Source: Paenibacillus sp. 481
GTDB taxonomy: Bacteria; Bacillota; Bacilli; Paenibacillales; Paenibacillaceae
DNA: 64,000 bases
Direction: 5' to 3'
Assembly: GCF_021223605.1 (NCBI RefSeq)
Contig: NZ_CP075175.1
Coordinates: forward strand, 620,001 to 684,000
Shown here: positions 27,401 through 35,401 of the stretch, one piece after another
Numbering within the stretch: position 1 is the first letter of the stretch
How the letters are laid out: every line of letters starts with the position of its first letter
The notes under the pieces: generated by a model
The model's input: the letters and a program-made list of their open reading frames with translations, nothing else
The model's database searches: none
What the model was told of the DNA's origin: nothing
Made by a program: the position numbers and the translations under genes

Positions 27401-27661
27401 GCGCCGAGCCGACCATCTAGTGTGAGCGCGAGTCTTACGGATTTAGGTGTAAAATTGACTTGGAAGAAACCACGTCATAACCCGACAGAATACTATGTTT
27501 ACTATAGCGCAAGCAAAGATGGCTCGTTTGAGCGTATCGGCTCGTCTTCATCGACCGAATTCGAACTCATTACAGCAACGCCTGGTGGCTGGTATCGCGT
27601 ATCAGCCGCCAACAGTGCCGGAGAGTCCGCATCAAGCTCGCCGATCCAAGTAGACAATTAG
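24446..27661 (+). CDS. Class A penicillin-binding protein 1 with two fibronectin type III domains
   Basis: This 1071-residue bifunctional peptidoglycan synthase is anchored by one N-terminal membrane segment (about 28-52). The GT51 glycosyltransferase domain follows, with catalytic EDNRFFEHSGID near residue 112 and GGSTLTQQLAR. The transpeptidase has Ser428-x-x-Lys431 (GSTMK), Ser488-x-Asn490 and Lys624-Thr-Gly-Ser. Two fibronectin type III-like domains (about 818-910 and 985-1071) are separated by a Gly/Ser/Gln/Glu-rich linker. Most Bacillales PBP1 proteins have shorter or single FN3 tails. ATG with AAGGAGG 10 bases upstream is the start. It acts in lateral wall and septal synthesis. It is a single gene between its promoter and a terminator. 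Confidence 0.95.
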   Translation: MVEEKLTDSGETGKRKASIGRRIWSVIKWLMLFGLLCGLFGGGLVVGYVTSLVKDEPIRSRELIEQKIQENAITGFVYFRDGTQMGQLRTEEDRRPITFKEIPQTVIDALLATEDNRFFEHSGIDIRGLSRAAVQKVFNLPVQTGGSTLTQQLARRVFLSLEKTDSRKAKEIFLSLRMERFLSKEEILTAYLNKVPFGNGSNGYNVFGIKAAAKGIFNIDDLNKLNIAQSAYLAGLPQLPSAYSAYTGKGERNKRGISRAIERQKLVLKRMLEENKITQQQYTEATAFNIEGSLAESRTKAYSTYPYLMMETERAAAEVLVLQQHPNMTKADLRKRENSELLQSAREQLLRGGYHITTTIDKKIYDAMKRVANNDKNFSPYSEKKGVEQVAALMLDHRTGAILGMIEGRGFEIEQMNLATQMMKQPGSTMKPLAAYLPAIDKGLIQPASIVDDAPMILKDAGKGYHIPGNANGRYQGLVTARKALNESLNLPALKIYIEKVGIKNALDFVKQLGITTIQPEDYQAQTGVIGGLRYGVTVEEITNAFGAIANEGQLHDAYYIHKIEDSNGKTVYEHKVNPQTVVTKQSAYLMTDMMKTVITGSRGTARSVRTQFNHFGKTEVAAKTGSTQNYADTWFVGYTPDVTMGVWVGYDEQIHVLNRSARSRSTEIWSKVMNEVAKTTPNLLKTAKFERPDGIVRRTVSAYSGKLPSSLTDKTNTDLFNRKFIPTKMEDALVSMKYIAFNGVNYIPHDSTPDEFTSEKIVIKREKPIQELVEELKKALGRLSSSSTRRSLSKYLPEDAKSDAPSRKDPRTDDGNAPSAPATVNVESLNNGSVRISFGGSGSNDVVGYRLYKSLNGAGFSRADKVVITGEDMRFIDFATDSNQYSYYVTAVDVAGKESAPSATVKWGHSISETDSSTGNGSDGSAVPPTNPNERTEPNGGAVSGQDGQPGDSGETDQGNGQGNEQGERPATANSNETAQAATTAPSRPSSVSASLTDLGVKLTWKKPRHNPTEYYVYYSASKDGSFERIGSSSSTEFELITATPGGWYRVSAANSAGESASSSPIQVDN

Positions 27662-27679
27662 CAGCGAGTATGAAACATG

Positions 27680-27714
27680 AAAAGGCAGGTGCCAATCGGC
27701 ACCTGCCTTTTTCA
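27680..27714 (+). terminator. Terminator of the PBP1 gene
   Basis: A 14-bp perfect stem (27680-27693 with 27698-27711, AATC loop) is followed by T residues. Its A-rich left side could also stop the converging antiterminator transcript. Confidence 0.9.
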
Positions 27715-27733
27715 ATATTAGCCTTATGCCCCT

Positions 27734-28573
27734 CTAAAGCAGCGAATCTTGCCGCTCTACGAGTCGTTCTAAATGCATCGTTAAAAAACCGACCTCATCG
27801 AGCGGCACTGTCTTATTTAAACCAGTAGCGATCCATTCCGCAAAAATAAGTGCTTTTTCAAACGTATCTTCATATTCATCCTTTATTTGCACAAGCAAGG
27901 GATTACTTAACGTCCTTTCCGCTTGAACCCTATCAAGCAACCCTTTTAAATGACTAATAAACAGCACCGTAGGCAATGACTCATCAAAACGAAAGCCTAA
28001 CTTTTTCCCGTTCTCGAGTACTTTCGCAATCAGCTTGACTTCGCCGAGTCCTTTGCCAACCTTTTTCCGCTGCCGTGCACTATGAAAATGCATCGCCAAG
28101 AAGGCGATCTCATCCTGAGGTAATTCCACATCCAAATGTTCATTTAAAAAGGCAACAGAACGATCCGCAACTCGATATTCATTGGCATACAGATGTTGAA
28201 TTTCAAACGTAAATGGATTGCTAATGATAATACCGCGCTTCGTACGCTCAATAGCCAAATTAATATGATCGACAAGCGCTGAATGTATCGTCTCCGAGAA
28301 ACGCCCTTCCAGATGTCCTTGAGCAAATGCAATAACTTCCTCCACTACACCGATAATTTTAAAATCAACCGAATGCAAAATATGCTCGTAATGCTCCAAT
28401 ACTTCCGACGTTTGCAGCAAAAACTCCTGCTTAACTTCCGCTTCATCAACAACCATCCCAGGCTTTTTTTGAAAGCCTAGCCCCTTGCCGAATGCAATGG
28501 AGTTTTTTCCGGAGGATAATTTGGTCATGACAACGTTATGAGATAAGATGTGAACGATTTTTCGCTCTATCAT
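27734..28573 (-). CDS. BglG-family transcription antiterminator (GlcT/LicT type)
   Basis: The protein of about 279 residues has an N-terminal RNA-binding domain (about 1-55, IERKIVHILSHNVVMTKL, FGKGLGFQKKPG) and two PTS regulation domains. The conserved PRD histidines appear in LVDHINLAIERTKRG and AFLAMHFHSARQRKK (PRD1), then FISHLKGLLDR and GFLTMHLERL (PRD2). Such proteins bind RAT hairpins in leader RNA and block termination; EII-dependent phosphorylation of PRD1 inhibits them. ATG at 28573 has GGAGGGG 5 bases upstream and overlaps the end of the EIICB frame. Being the last gene after a PTS permease suggests it senses that permease, but I found no RAT consensus in the operon leader. Confidence 0.9.
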   Translation of the reverse strand: MIERKIVHILSHNVVMTKLSSGKNSIAFGKGLGFQKKPGMVVDEAEVKQEFLLQTSEVLEHYEHILHSVDFKIIGVVEEVIAFAQGHLEGRFSETIHSALVDHINLAIERTKRGIIISNPFTFEIQHLYANEYRVADRSVAFLNEHLDVELPQDEIAFLAMHFHSARQRKKVGKGLGEVKLIAKVLENGKKLGFRFDESLPTVLFISHLKGLLDRVQAERTLSNPLLVQIKDEYEDTFEKALIFAEWIATGLNKTVPLDEVGFLTMHLERLVERQDSLL

Positions 28574-28605
28574 ACTGTCCCCTCCACAAACCGATGCAAA
28601 TACGT

Positions 28606-30054
28606 TCAACCTAACCGTTCATTATCTTTTTGGAGCTGCTGCTCTATGTTATCTCTAAACACGTCCGATTCCGTACCTATAATAAAATGAATACCATCTT
28701 TCGCTACTTTCATCGTTCCAAAAATGCCAGATGCCAGCAAGCTCGCATCATCATTAGCGATCATAACAGGGTCCCATACTCGCAACCGAAGTCGCGTGAT
28801 ACACGCATCGACATCACGAATGTTACGAAGCCCACCTGCGTACCGAATCACTTCGGCTAGTTGGTTATCAAATTGCTGGCTTGTACTTAACGTCGCTAGC
28901 TGCGAATGAGCTGGCTGAACATCTACAGGCCCACGCCGCCCTGGAGGCTGCAAATCAAACATTTTAATCATACATAGCGCAACACCATAGTAGAGTGCAA
29001 AATACCCGATTCCGAGCATCAACAGTAGCACGAGATTGTTGCCTAAGTGCCAAGATAACACCAAATCGATAGCTCCTGCCGAAAAGCTGAAGCCCGCCCG
29101 AATATCGAGCCACACCGTAATCATCATCGCTACACCCGTCAAAACGGCGTGTACAGCGTACAACAGCGGTACCGTAAGCATAAAAGCAAACTCCAAAGGC
29201 TCAGTAAGCCCCGTTAAAAAGCTAGTCAGAGCAGCTGTCAGCATGATAGATGCTATTCGTGTTCGTGCTTGCGGATGCGCAACATGGACTATAGCGAGTG
29301 CGTATCCAGGTAAACCGAACATCATGACGAGAAAATAACCTGTCATAAAGGTTCCAGCCTCGGGGTCACCTGCATTAAAACGCAAGATATCTCCACGCAC
29401 GACAGTGCCGGAGTCAGTCGTAAATTCACCGATTTGAAACCAAGCGATATTGTTTAAAATATGATGAAGCCCTGTCGGAATAAGTAGTCGATTCATAAGC
29501 CCATAAGCACCAGCACCCCATTCGCCGGCGTTCATCATCCAAATGCCAAGCTGACGAATAACCTCTTGAATCGTGGGCCACACCATGCCAACCGCAACAC
29601 CTACACCGACCATAACAATGGCTGTAATAATCGGAACAAATCGTTTCCCACCAAAAAAGCCGACCGCTTCTGGCAGCTGAATCCGATGGAAGCGATGATA
29701 CAAGTAAGCCGCCAGCCAACCGCACAGCATGCCGCCTAATACGCCTGTATCTAGTATTGCGGTCGCATTCGTTTGAAAATGCTGCAATACATTCGTAAAT
29801 ACCGTGTATCCGACCGCAGCAGCTAACGCCGCAACCCCTTGCCCTGAAGTTAAGCCAATGGCTACGCCTATGGCAAAAAACAGCGGTAAGTTTTGAAAAA
29901 TAGCATCTCCCCCTAGCTTGCTAACGCTTGCAAGTGCTGCCAGCCAAGGGGTTTCAGCTTGAATATCACCGATGCGCACTAAAATAGACGCAGCGGGAAG
30001 AACAGCAATCGGAACCATAAGGGCACGGCCTACTTTTTGCATGTACGACATCAT
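28606..30054 (-). CDS. PTS EIICB component, N-acetylglucosamine type
   Basis: The 482-residue permease has an EIIC domain (about 1-360, ten hydrophobic segments) and an EIIB domain (about 400-482) whose phospho-Cys is in VDACITRLRLRV. The EIIC stretches GLHHILNNIAWFQIGEF and GDILRFNAGDPEAGTFMTGY match the GlcNAc subgroup (NagE/NagP) rather than PtsG. The EIIA domain is missing, so phosphate must come from a separate EIIA, possibly the one in the EIICBA at 43-45 kb. ATG at 30054 has GAAGGGG 8 bases upstream. It follows the ABC permease gene by 29 bp and precedes the antiterminator, in one minus-strand operon. Confidence 0.9.
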   Translation of the reverse strand: MMSYMQKVGRALMVPIAVLPAASILVRIGDIQAETPWLAALASVSKLGGDAIFQNLPLFFAIGVAIGLTSGQGVAALAAAVGYTVFTNVLQHFQTNATAILDTGVLGGMLCGWLAAYLYHRFHRIQLPEAVGFFGGKRFVPIITAIVMVGVGVAVGMVWPTIQEVIRQLGIWMMNAGEWGAGAYGLMNRLLIPTGLHHILNNIAWFQIGEFTTDSGTVVRGDILRFNAGDPEAGTFMTGYFLVMMFGLPGYALAIVHVAHPQARTRIASIMLTAALTSFLTGLTEPLEFAFMLTVPLLYAVHAVLTGVAMMITVWLDIRAGFSFSAGAIDLVLSWHLGNNLVLLLMLGIGYFALYYGVALCMIKMFDLQPPGRRGPVDVQPAHSQLATLSTSQQFDNQLAEVIRYAGGLRNIRDVDACITRLRLRVWDPVMIANDDASLLASGIFGTMKVAKDGIHFIIGTESDVFRDNIEQQLQKDNERLG

Positions 30055-30083
30055 ACGCCTTACCCCTTCTCTCTATGTATCCG

Positions 30084-30941
30084 TTATTTAACAGCCCCCG
30101 CCATCATTCCACTCGTAATTTGACGCTGAAACAGCATATACAAAATAAATACCGGAATGATAGACATCATCAAGCCTGCAAATAGAGCGCCCCACTCTGT
30201 GCTATACTGCATCTCAGCTTGCATGACAGCGATGCCGACAGGCATCGTATACTTGGACGGGTCATTAACCAGAACCGTCCCGATGATGTACTCGTTCCAA
30301 ATATGGAGCACATTCATCATCCCTACCGAAATTAACCCTGGCTTAGCGAGCGGCAGCATGATACGGAAAAATACACCGTAGTGCGAGCTACCGTCAACTG
30401 AAGCCGCCTCATCAAGCTCTCTGGGCAACGCTTTAAAGAAACCGACCAGTACAAACACGCCAAACGGCAAATTTGTGGCTGTATAGACAGCGATTAATCC
30501 GAACAACGTATTATCCAGTCCCAGCGAAGAAAGCAGGAAAAAGATCGGAATCAGTCCAAGAATAAGCGGAATCATCATACTAGCTAAATACAAGTTGTAC
30601 AACGCTTGGCTCCCCCGAAAAGGAAAGCGAGCAATAATATACGATGTTGAAGCCGCTAATAACAACGACAGTACCGTACTGAACGTCGTTACAATAACCG
30701 AGTTCGTAAAATAAGTACCTAAATGGTAGTTCGACCAAACGTTGCTGAAATTTTCCCATTGCCAAGGCCAGTTCGGTAAGCTCCAAGGTGCTGCCAGCAT
30801 AAACTGCTGATTACTTTTAAAGGAGCTCATAATAGTCCAAATTAATGGGTAAATGACACATAATGTCCAGATGCCCAACACTGCATATAACAGCCAACGT
30901 ATGAAGACAAATTTCCGACTCTGCTCTGTATCAGCACGCAT
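30084..30941 (-). CDS. Sugar ABC transporter permease, MalG type
   Basis: The 285-residue inner permease of a carbohydrate ABC importer (CUT1 group) has six hydrophobic segments beginning near residue 14. The ATPase-coupling EAA motif is ELDEAASVDGSSHYGVFFRI with LPLAKPGLISV following, near residues 180-210. It pairs with the MalF-type permease encoded directly upstream. No ATPase gene is in the operon, so a shared MsmX-type ATPase elsewhere is likely (known for CUT1 systems in Bacillus). The ATG has a GAGGGTGGG-type site upstream. Its GlcNAc-PTS neighbour suggests a chitooligosaccharide or other amino-sugar substrate, which is an inference. Confidence 0.9.
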   Translation of the reverse strand: MRADTEQSRKFVFIRWLLYAVLGIWTLCVIYPLIWTIMSSFKSNQQFMLAAPWSLPNWPWQWENFSNVWSNYHLGTYFTNSVIVTTFSTVLSLLLAASTSYIIARFPFRGSQALYNLYLASMMIPLILGLIPIFFLLSSLGLDNTLFGLIAVYTATNLPFGVFVLVGFFKALPRELDEAASVDGSSHYGVFFRIMLPLAKPGLISVGMMNVLHIWNEYIIGTVLVNDPSKYTMPVGIAVMQAEMQYSTEWGALFAGLMMSIIPVFILYMLFQRQITSGMMAGAVK

Positions 30942-30969
30942 TTCGTCCCACCCTCATCCTGTACACCGA

Positions 30970-31914
30970 TTAGGACATTTCTACCGTATCTCGTTGTAAC
31001 AGCCGTTTTAATGCTAAGGTCGTAATCAGTGATAATATTAAAATAATAACGCCAATAGCTGAAGCATAGCCGAAATTATACTGGCGGAATCCCATTTGAT
31101 ACAAGTAAGAGCCCATCACTTGCGTTGCATTATCTGGTCCCCCTTCCGTCATCATCCACACGATGACAAAAGAGCCGTTGAGTGTCGTCATGACGACCCA
31201 CAAAATCGACACTTTGATCTGTTCCCAAATAAGTGGCAATGTAATGCGCCACAGCTGCTGCATTTGCGTAGCTCCGTCGATGTTAGCAGCTTCATATAAG
31301 TCTTTTGGAATGTTTAAGATCGCAGCAATAATTAGAATCATAACAAAGCCCACACCTGCCCAGATCGACGGGGGTAAGAGCATCCAGATGGCCAAATCTG
31401 TTTCACCCAACCAAGCCGTGTACACGGGTTCGCTCGTAAAAAGCGATAAGAAAGCATTTAAAAAGCCGATACTCGGATTATAAATGAAATTCCACAACAC
31501 ACCGATAACGACGACAGACAACACGTTTGGTATGAAAAAGACAGACCGGAAAAAGCCGGTTCCCCGTAAGCGGAACCGTGTTAACGCCACCGCAAAAAAG
31601 ACGCCTAGGCCGATAATACCTACGACTTTCCAAAAGACGAGAAAATAATCATTTATGATGGCTCTACCCATGATCGGATCAGATAGCAACTCTTTGTAGT
31701 TGTCAAATCCGACAAAATTCTTCGTTTCCGAGCCCCCAGACCAATCTGTAAAACTGTAATAAAGCCCGTGAAATATCGGATATATCATAAACAAGCAAAA
31801 AAATAACAGAGTCGGTACGGTGAACACGAACATGAACACTTTCCGCTTCGTCTTCCAGCTCACTTTGCTAGGTGGTGTCATCTGACGCACTGATGTGTTC
31901 GGCATGCTGCTCAC
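30970..31914 (-). CDS. Sugar ABC transporter permease, MalF type
   Basis: The protein of about 314 residues has a short cytoplasmic N-terminus, then six hydrophobic segments. The EAA motif DLYEAANIDGATQMQQLWRI with TLPLI after it lies near residues 205-230. It forms the heterodimeric channel with the MalG-type permease 28 bp downstream. GTG at 31914 is chosen because GGAGG lies 7 bases upstream; ATG at 31905 is possible. An extended open frame further upstream has no ribosome binding site and includes the octamer repeat region, so it is not translated in this frame by my reading. Operon position is second, after the binding protein. Confidence 0.88.
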   Translation of the reverse strand: MSSMPNTSVRQMTPPSKVSWKTKRKVFMFVFTVPTLLFFCLFMIYPIFHGLYYSFTDWSGGSETKNFVGFDNYKELLSDPIMGRAIINDYFLVFWKVVGIIGLGVFFAVALTRFRLRGTGFFRSVFFIPNVLSVVVIGVLWNFIYNPSIGFLNAFLSLFTSEPVYTAWLGETDLAIWMLLPPSIWAGVGFVMILIIAAILNIPKDLYEAANIDGATQMQQLWRITLPLIWEQIKVSILWVVMTTLNGSFVIVWMMTEGGPDNATQVMGSYLYQMGFRQYNFGYASAIGVIILILSLITTLALKRLLQRDTVEMS

Positions 31915-31980
31915 GTCTATTCCTCCTCTTATGTCATTTGTGAAGTACGGGGTGAGGCCTACTACTCGTTGCCAACTTCC

Positions 31981-32012
31981 GCAATCCTGCAATTCTGCAA
32001 TCCTGCACCCCT
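31981..32012. repeat. Four tandem 8-bp repeats between binding-protein and permease genes
   Basis: Four contiguous octamers read GCAATCCT, GCAATTCT, GCAATCCT and GCACCCCT. They lie in the 125-bp spacer inside the sugar ABC operon. Tandem octamers can expand or contract; no function is evident. Confidence 0.8.
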
Positions 32013-32039
32013 GTTCTTCAAAAGACTAACACTCGCACG

Positions 32040-33404
32040 TTATTTACGTGATTTTTCAGCTGCTGCTTCTAAACGCTCCATCCACTCCTCAAGCGTCAGA
32101 CTACCCATCAACAGTGCTAGCGTGGAATCCGATTTCACTTTTTCCACATCAGCATTCAGCTCCACGTAAGGTGCCACCACCGTATTGTCGGAACTATAAA
32201 ATTTCATGGCCGTCTTCACTAAAGAACTCGCATTCGATTTTTCTAAATCGGCCTTAATGTTACCAAGCGCCCCTGTCTCTTCTGCCCACGTAATGGCTGA
32301 CTGCTCTGTAAATAAAAACTCTAGAAACGCTTTAGCCGCTGGAACATTTTTTGCTTTTTTGGAAATACCGACTGTAGCTGTAAATGGAATTGCGATATAT
32401 TTCCCACCCGATGCTTGCGTTATCGAAGGAATGAAGCCGAACTCAAAGCCTGTTGGCACATCTTTTTTCATTTCGTTCTCTAACCATAAGCCATTAGGAA
32501 TAAATGCATTTCGATGCTGCAAGAACAGCATTTGCGAATCAATATGACTCAGGGGAGCGGAAGCCGGATCAAGAATACCTGAATCGCGCATTTTCACGAT
32601 TTGAGCAAGCGCTTTTTTTACAGGCTCACTGCTGAAAGATCCTGCTTTAAGATCTGCCATCTGCTGCAAAATGGATGGATCGTTGTTATTGTTGACCACG
32701 AATGCAGAGTCAAGCACGCCCCCGTGGAAATAGTACGCATATTTACCTGTAAAAATAAATGGCGCCTTCACTTTTCCGGACTCCTTAATCGTCTTGGAAA
32801 CGCTTAAAAAATCATCAAAATGAGTAGGCTCCTTCCATCCGTTCTCTGCAAAAAACGTTTTGTCATAAAAAATGCCCCAAGAACCAAACACAAATGGAAG
32901 CGTATACACTTTGTCGCTATAAGCAATCGGCTTTAAAATCAATTGATCGCTTATTTTTTTACCCTCTACATTTTTTGCCTCTTTGAAATAGTCCGTTAAA
33001 TCCATCAACTGATCATCGAGTACCATTTGCGTAGCATTTGAGCCTGAGCCATCAATATAAACGAAATCAGGGGGATTGCCCTGAATCCAACGCGGGCGCA
33101 TCTGTTCGTTTATTTTTGGGCCTGCGATTTGCTTAATCGTTAATTTCGGGTGTTTTTTTTGAAATTCAGCCAAAATCTTTTTCCAGCCTTTATCCCCGTA
33201 ACCGCCTACAAAATACTGGATCTCAAATTCGCCAGCAACTTCTCCATTTCCTTTTTGACCATCCACACCTTCACTTGTTTGAACCACTTTATTGTCTTTT
33301 CCTCCATCTTTTCCAGAGCTGCATCCTGCCGCCATCATCATGACGAGCGCTGCAATAATGAGCAATAAAAGCGATTTGCTCGGCTTGCGTTGTGTACCTG
33401 TCAT
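32040..33404 (-). CDS. Sugar ABC transporter substrate-binding lipoprotein
   Basis: This lipoprotein of about 454 residues is a family 1 extracellular solute-binding protein. It starts with a signal segment and a lipobox ending MMMAAGC (Cys near residue 28), followed by a Ser/Gly/Lys/Asp-rich linker. The mature fold begins EIQYFVGGYGDKGWKKILAEF and has the typical PPDFVYIDGSG and YTLPFVFGSWGIFYDKTFF stretches. ATG at 33404 has AAGGAGGGG about 7 bases upstream. It is the first gene of the operon. Neighbouring GlcNAc-type PTS suggests an NgcE-like amino-sugar ligand, which remains an inference. Confidence 0.9.
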   Translation of the reverse strand: MTGTQRKPSKSLLLLIIAALVMMMAAGCSSGKDGGKDNKVVQTSEGVDGQKGNGEVAGEFEIQYFVGGYGDKGWKKILAEFQKKHPKLTIKQIAGPKINEQMRPRWIQGNPPDFVYIDGSGSNATQMVLDDQLMDLTDYFKEAKNVEGKKISDQLILKPIAYSDKVYTLPFVFGSWGIFYDKTFFAENGWKEPTHFDDFLSVSKTIKESGKVKAPFIFTGKYAYYFHGGVLDSAFVVNNNNDPSILQQMADLKAGSFSSEPVKKALAQIVKMRDSGILDPASAPLSHIDSQMLFLQHRNAFIPNGLWLENEMKKDVPTGFEFGFIPSITQASGGKYIAIPFTATVGISKKAKNVPAAKAFLEFLFTEQSAITWAEETGALGNIKADLEKSNASSLVKTAMKFYSSDNTVVAPYVELNADVEKVKSDSTLALLMGSLTLEEWMERLEAAAEKSRK

Positions 33405-33456
33405 AACTGTACCCCTCCTTGTAATTGAGTTGATTGAGCAAAATGAGAAGACGACA

Positions 33457-33515
33457 AAGGGCATGCGTTAAGAAGCCGTCTATACTAAGACCGTACTTCC
33501 ATAACGAATGCCCTT
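33457..33515 (-). promoter_or_regulatory. Long imperfect hairpin in the leader of the amino-sugar ABC/PTS operon
   Basis: A 59-base hairpin pairs AAGGGCAT with ATGCCCTT, CGTTA with TAACG, GAAG with CTTC and GTC with GAC. It lies about 50 bases before the binding-protein start. It does not match the RAT consensus I know, and no long T run follows. A role in antitermination or mRNA processing is possible. Confidence 0.45.
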
Positions 33516-33579
33516 GCGGTAACATGTTATGTGATTATCGTATGGATTTATCGTTTCGTCTCATTAAGCTTTAGTAATT

Positions 33580-33592
33580 GGGATATTATCCC
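33580..33592. promoter_or_regulatory. Candidate operator upstream of the ABC/PTS operon
   Basis: The 13-bp palindrome GGGATA-T-TATCCC sits upstream of the leader hairpin. A second short palindrome, TAACATGTTA, is at 33520-33529. No regulator can be named. Confidence 0.35.
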
Positions 33593-33676
33593 TCAATATA
33601 TGTTTTGTCAATCCTTGTTGGTAAAAATTAAGCATAACTTTAGGTTTGATCGCCTACCCGCTTGCTTCGTTCCTGC

Positions 33677-35401
33677 TTAATCTTCAATCGTGGACAAGTC
33701 GCCTGTTGGCAAATTCAGTTCCCAAGCCTTCAACACACGGCGCATAATTTTACCGGAACGCGTCTTAGGAAGCTTATCTTTGAACTCGATTTCACGCGGC
33801 GCAGCATGGGCAGACAGCCCTTCCTTGACAAACTTTGCAATATCAAGCTTTAGCTCTTCCGACGGTGCAAAGCCTTCACGCAACGAAATAAACGCTTTAA
33901 TAATTTCGCCACGCATAGGGTCTGGCTTTCCGATAACGCCCGCTTCCGCCACTGCTGGATGCTCAACAAGCTTGCTTTCTACTTCGAACGGACCAACACG
34001 CTCACCAGCTGTGTTAATGACATCATCAACACGGCCTTGGAACCAGAAGTAACCGTCCTCGTCCATATATGCGGAATCGCCTGATACGTACCAGCCTTGA
34101 AGGCGGAAATATTCCTCATACTTCGCAGGGTTGTTCCAAATCGTGCGCATCATAGATGGCCAAGGCGTACGAATTGCGAGATTACCCATCCGATATGGTG
34201 GCAGCTCATTGCCTTGGTCGTCGATAATAGCTGCTTGCACGCCTGGAATCGGCCGCCCCATCGAACCTGGGCGAATTGCCATCGACGGATAGTTGCATAT
34301 CAAGTGTCCGCCTGTTTCCGTCATCCACCACGTATCATGGATGCGCTGATTGTACACTTTCAGTCCCCAGCGTACCACTTCCGGATTTAACGGCTCCCCT
34401 ACGGACAATACGTGCCGCAAGCTGGACAAATCAAAGTTACCGATTACATCGTCGCCCGCACCCATTAACATACGAAACGCTGTCGGAGCGCTATACCATA
34501 CCGTTACTTTATATTTTTGAATGGTGCTATACCAATCTTGCGGACTAAAGCGGCCACCTCGAATAACGTTCGTCGCCCCATTTAACCATGGCGCGAAAAT
34601 ACCGTACGATGTGCCTGTCACCCAGCCCGGATCAGCTGTACACCAATAAATATCATCTGCTTGCAAATCGAGTACATTTTTCCCCGTAAAGTAGTGCTGA
34701 ACCATTGCGTTCTGCACATGAAATACACCTTTCGGCTTACCAGTAGAACCTGAAGTATAATGAATAATAAGTCCATCCTCACGACCAAGCCACTCGATTT
34801 CAGCCTCTTCAGCAGCCGTTGCCATTTCCGCATGGAAATCAACAATCCCATCGCCGGCGTTCACTTCATCGCCGACTACGATGACATGCTTAAGCGCTGG
34901 CAAATCAGCGCGCGCAACGCGATGCAACAGCGCAGGCGTCGTCACAATAGCTACCGCACTGCTATCCTCTAGACGATCCTTGACGGCCGTCTCCATGAAC
35001 GCCTCGAATAAGGGTCCAACTACAGCGCCTACTTTCAGTATACCGAGCAAGCTGAAATAGAGCTCTGGCGTACGCGGCATAAAAATAAATACACGCTCGC
35101 CTTTCTGTATCCCGTATTTGCGCAGTACATTCGCAAATTGGTTGGACTTGCGGCGCAAGTCATCATACGTATACGATTCGTCGCGTGCGGAATCGCTATA
35201 GTATAACGCAACTTTGTTGCCAAGCCCTTCGGCCACATGGCGATCGATCGCTTCGTGCGCCATATTTACTTTTCCAGTTGTATGCCAACTGAATTGCTGT
35301 TCGATGTCTTCCCAACGAAAATTAGCGACCATTTCCTCATAACTTTTCATATTCGGAGCGGTAGCGGTTGCTGCAATGATTTCTCCCTGTACATTACCCA
35401 T
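33677..35401 (-). CDS. acsA: Acetyl-CoA synthetase
   Basis: The 574-residue AMP-forming ligase makes acetyl-CoA from acetate, ATP and CoA. Motifs: IIHYTSGSTGKPKGVFH (A3, about residue 215), DTWWMTETGGH (A5), YVSGDSAYMDEDGYFWFQGR (A7/A8) and the catalytic Lys in PKTRSGKIMRR near residue 549, the residue acetylated by AcuA in Bacillus. The length equals Bacillus AcsA (about 570), shorter than enterobacterial Acs. ATG with AGGAGG 10 bases upstream is the start. It is divergent from acuA-acuC, the acetylase and deacetylase that control it, and a cre-like site lies upstream. Confidence 0.95.
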   Translation of the reverse strand: MGNVQGEIIAATATAPNMKSYEEMVANFRWEDIEQQFSWHTTGKVNMAHEAIDRHVAEGLGNKVALYYSDSARDESYTYDDLRRKSNQFANVLRKYGIQKGERVFIFMPRTPELYFSLLGILKVGAVVGPLFEAFMETAVKDRLEDSSAVAIVTTPALLHRVARADLPALKHVIVVGDEVNAGDGIVDFHAEMATAAEEAEIEWLGREDGLIIHYTSGSTGKPKGVFHVQNAMVQHYFTGKNVLDLQADDIYWCTADPGWVTGTSYGIFAPWLNGATNVIRGGRFSPQDWYSTIQKYKVTVWYSAPTAFRMLMGAGDDVIGNFDLSSLRHVLSVGEPLNPEVVRWGLKVYNQRIHDTWWMTETGGHLICNYPSMAIRPGSMGRPIPGVQAAIIDDQGNELPPYRMGNLAIRTPWPSMMRTIWNNPAKYEEYFRLQGWYVSGDSAYMDEDGYFWFQGRVDDVINTAGERVGPFEVESKLVEHPAVAEAGVIGKPDPMRGEIIKAFISLREGFAPSEELKLDIAKFVKEGLSAHAAPREIEFKDKLPKTRSGKIMRRVLKAWELNLPTGDLSTIED

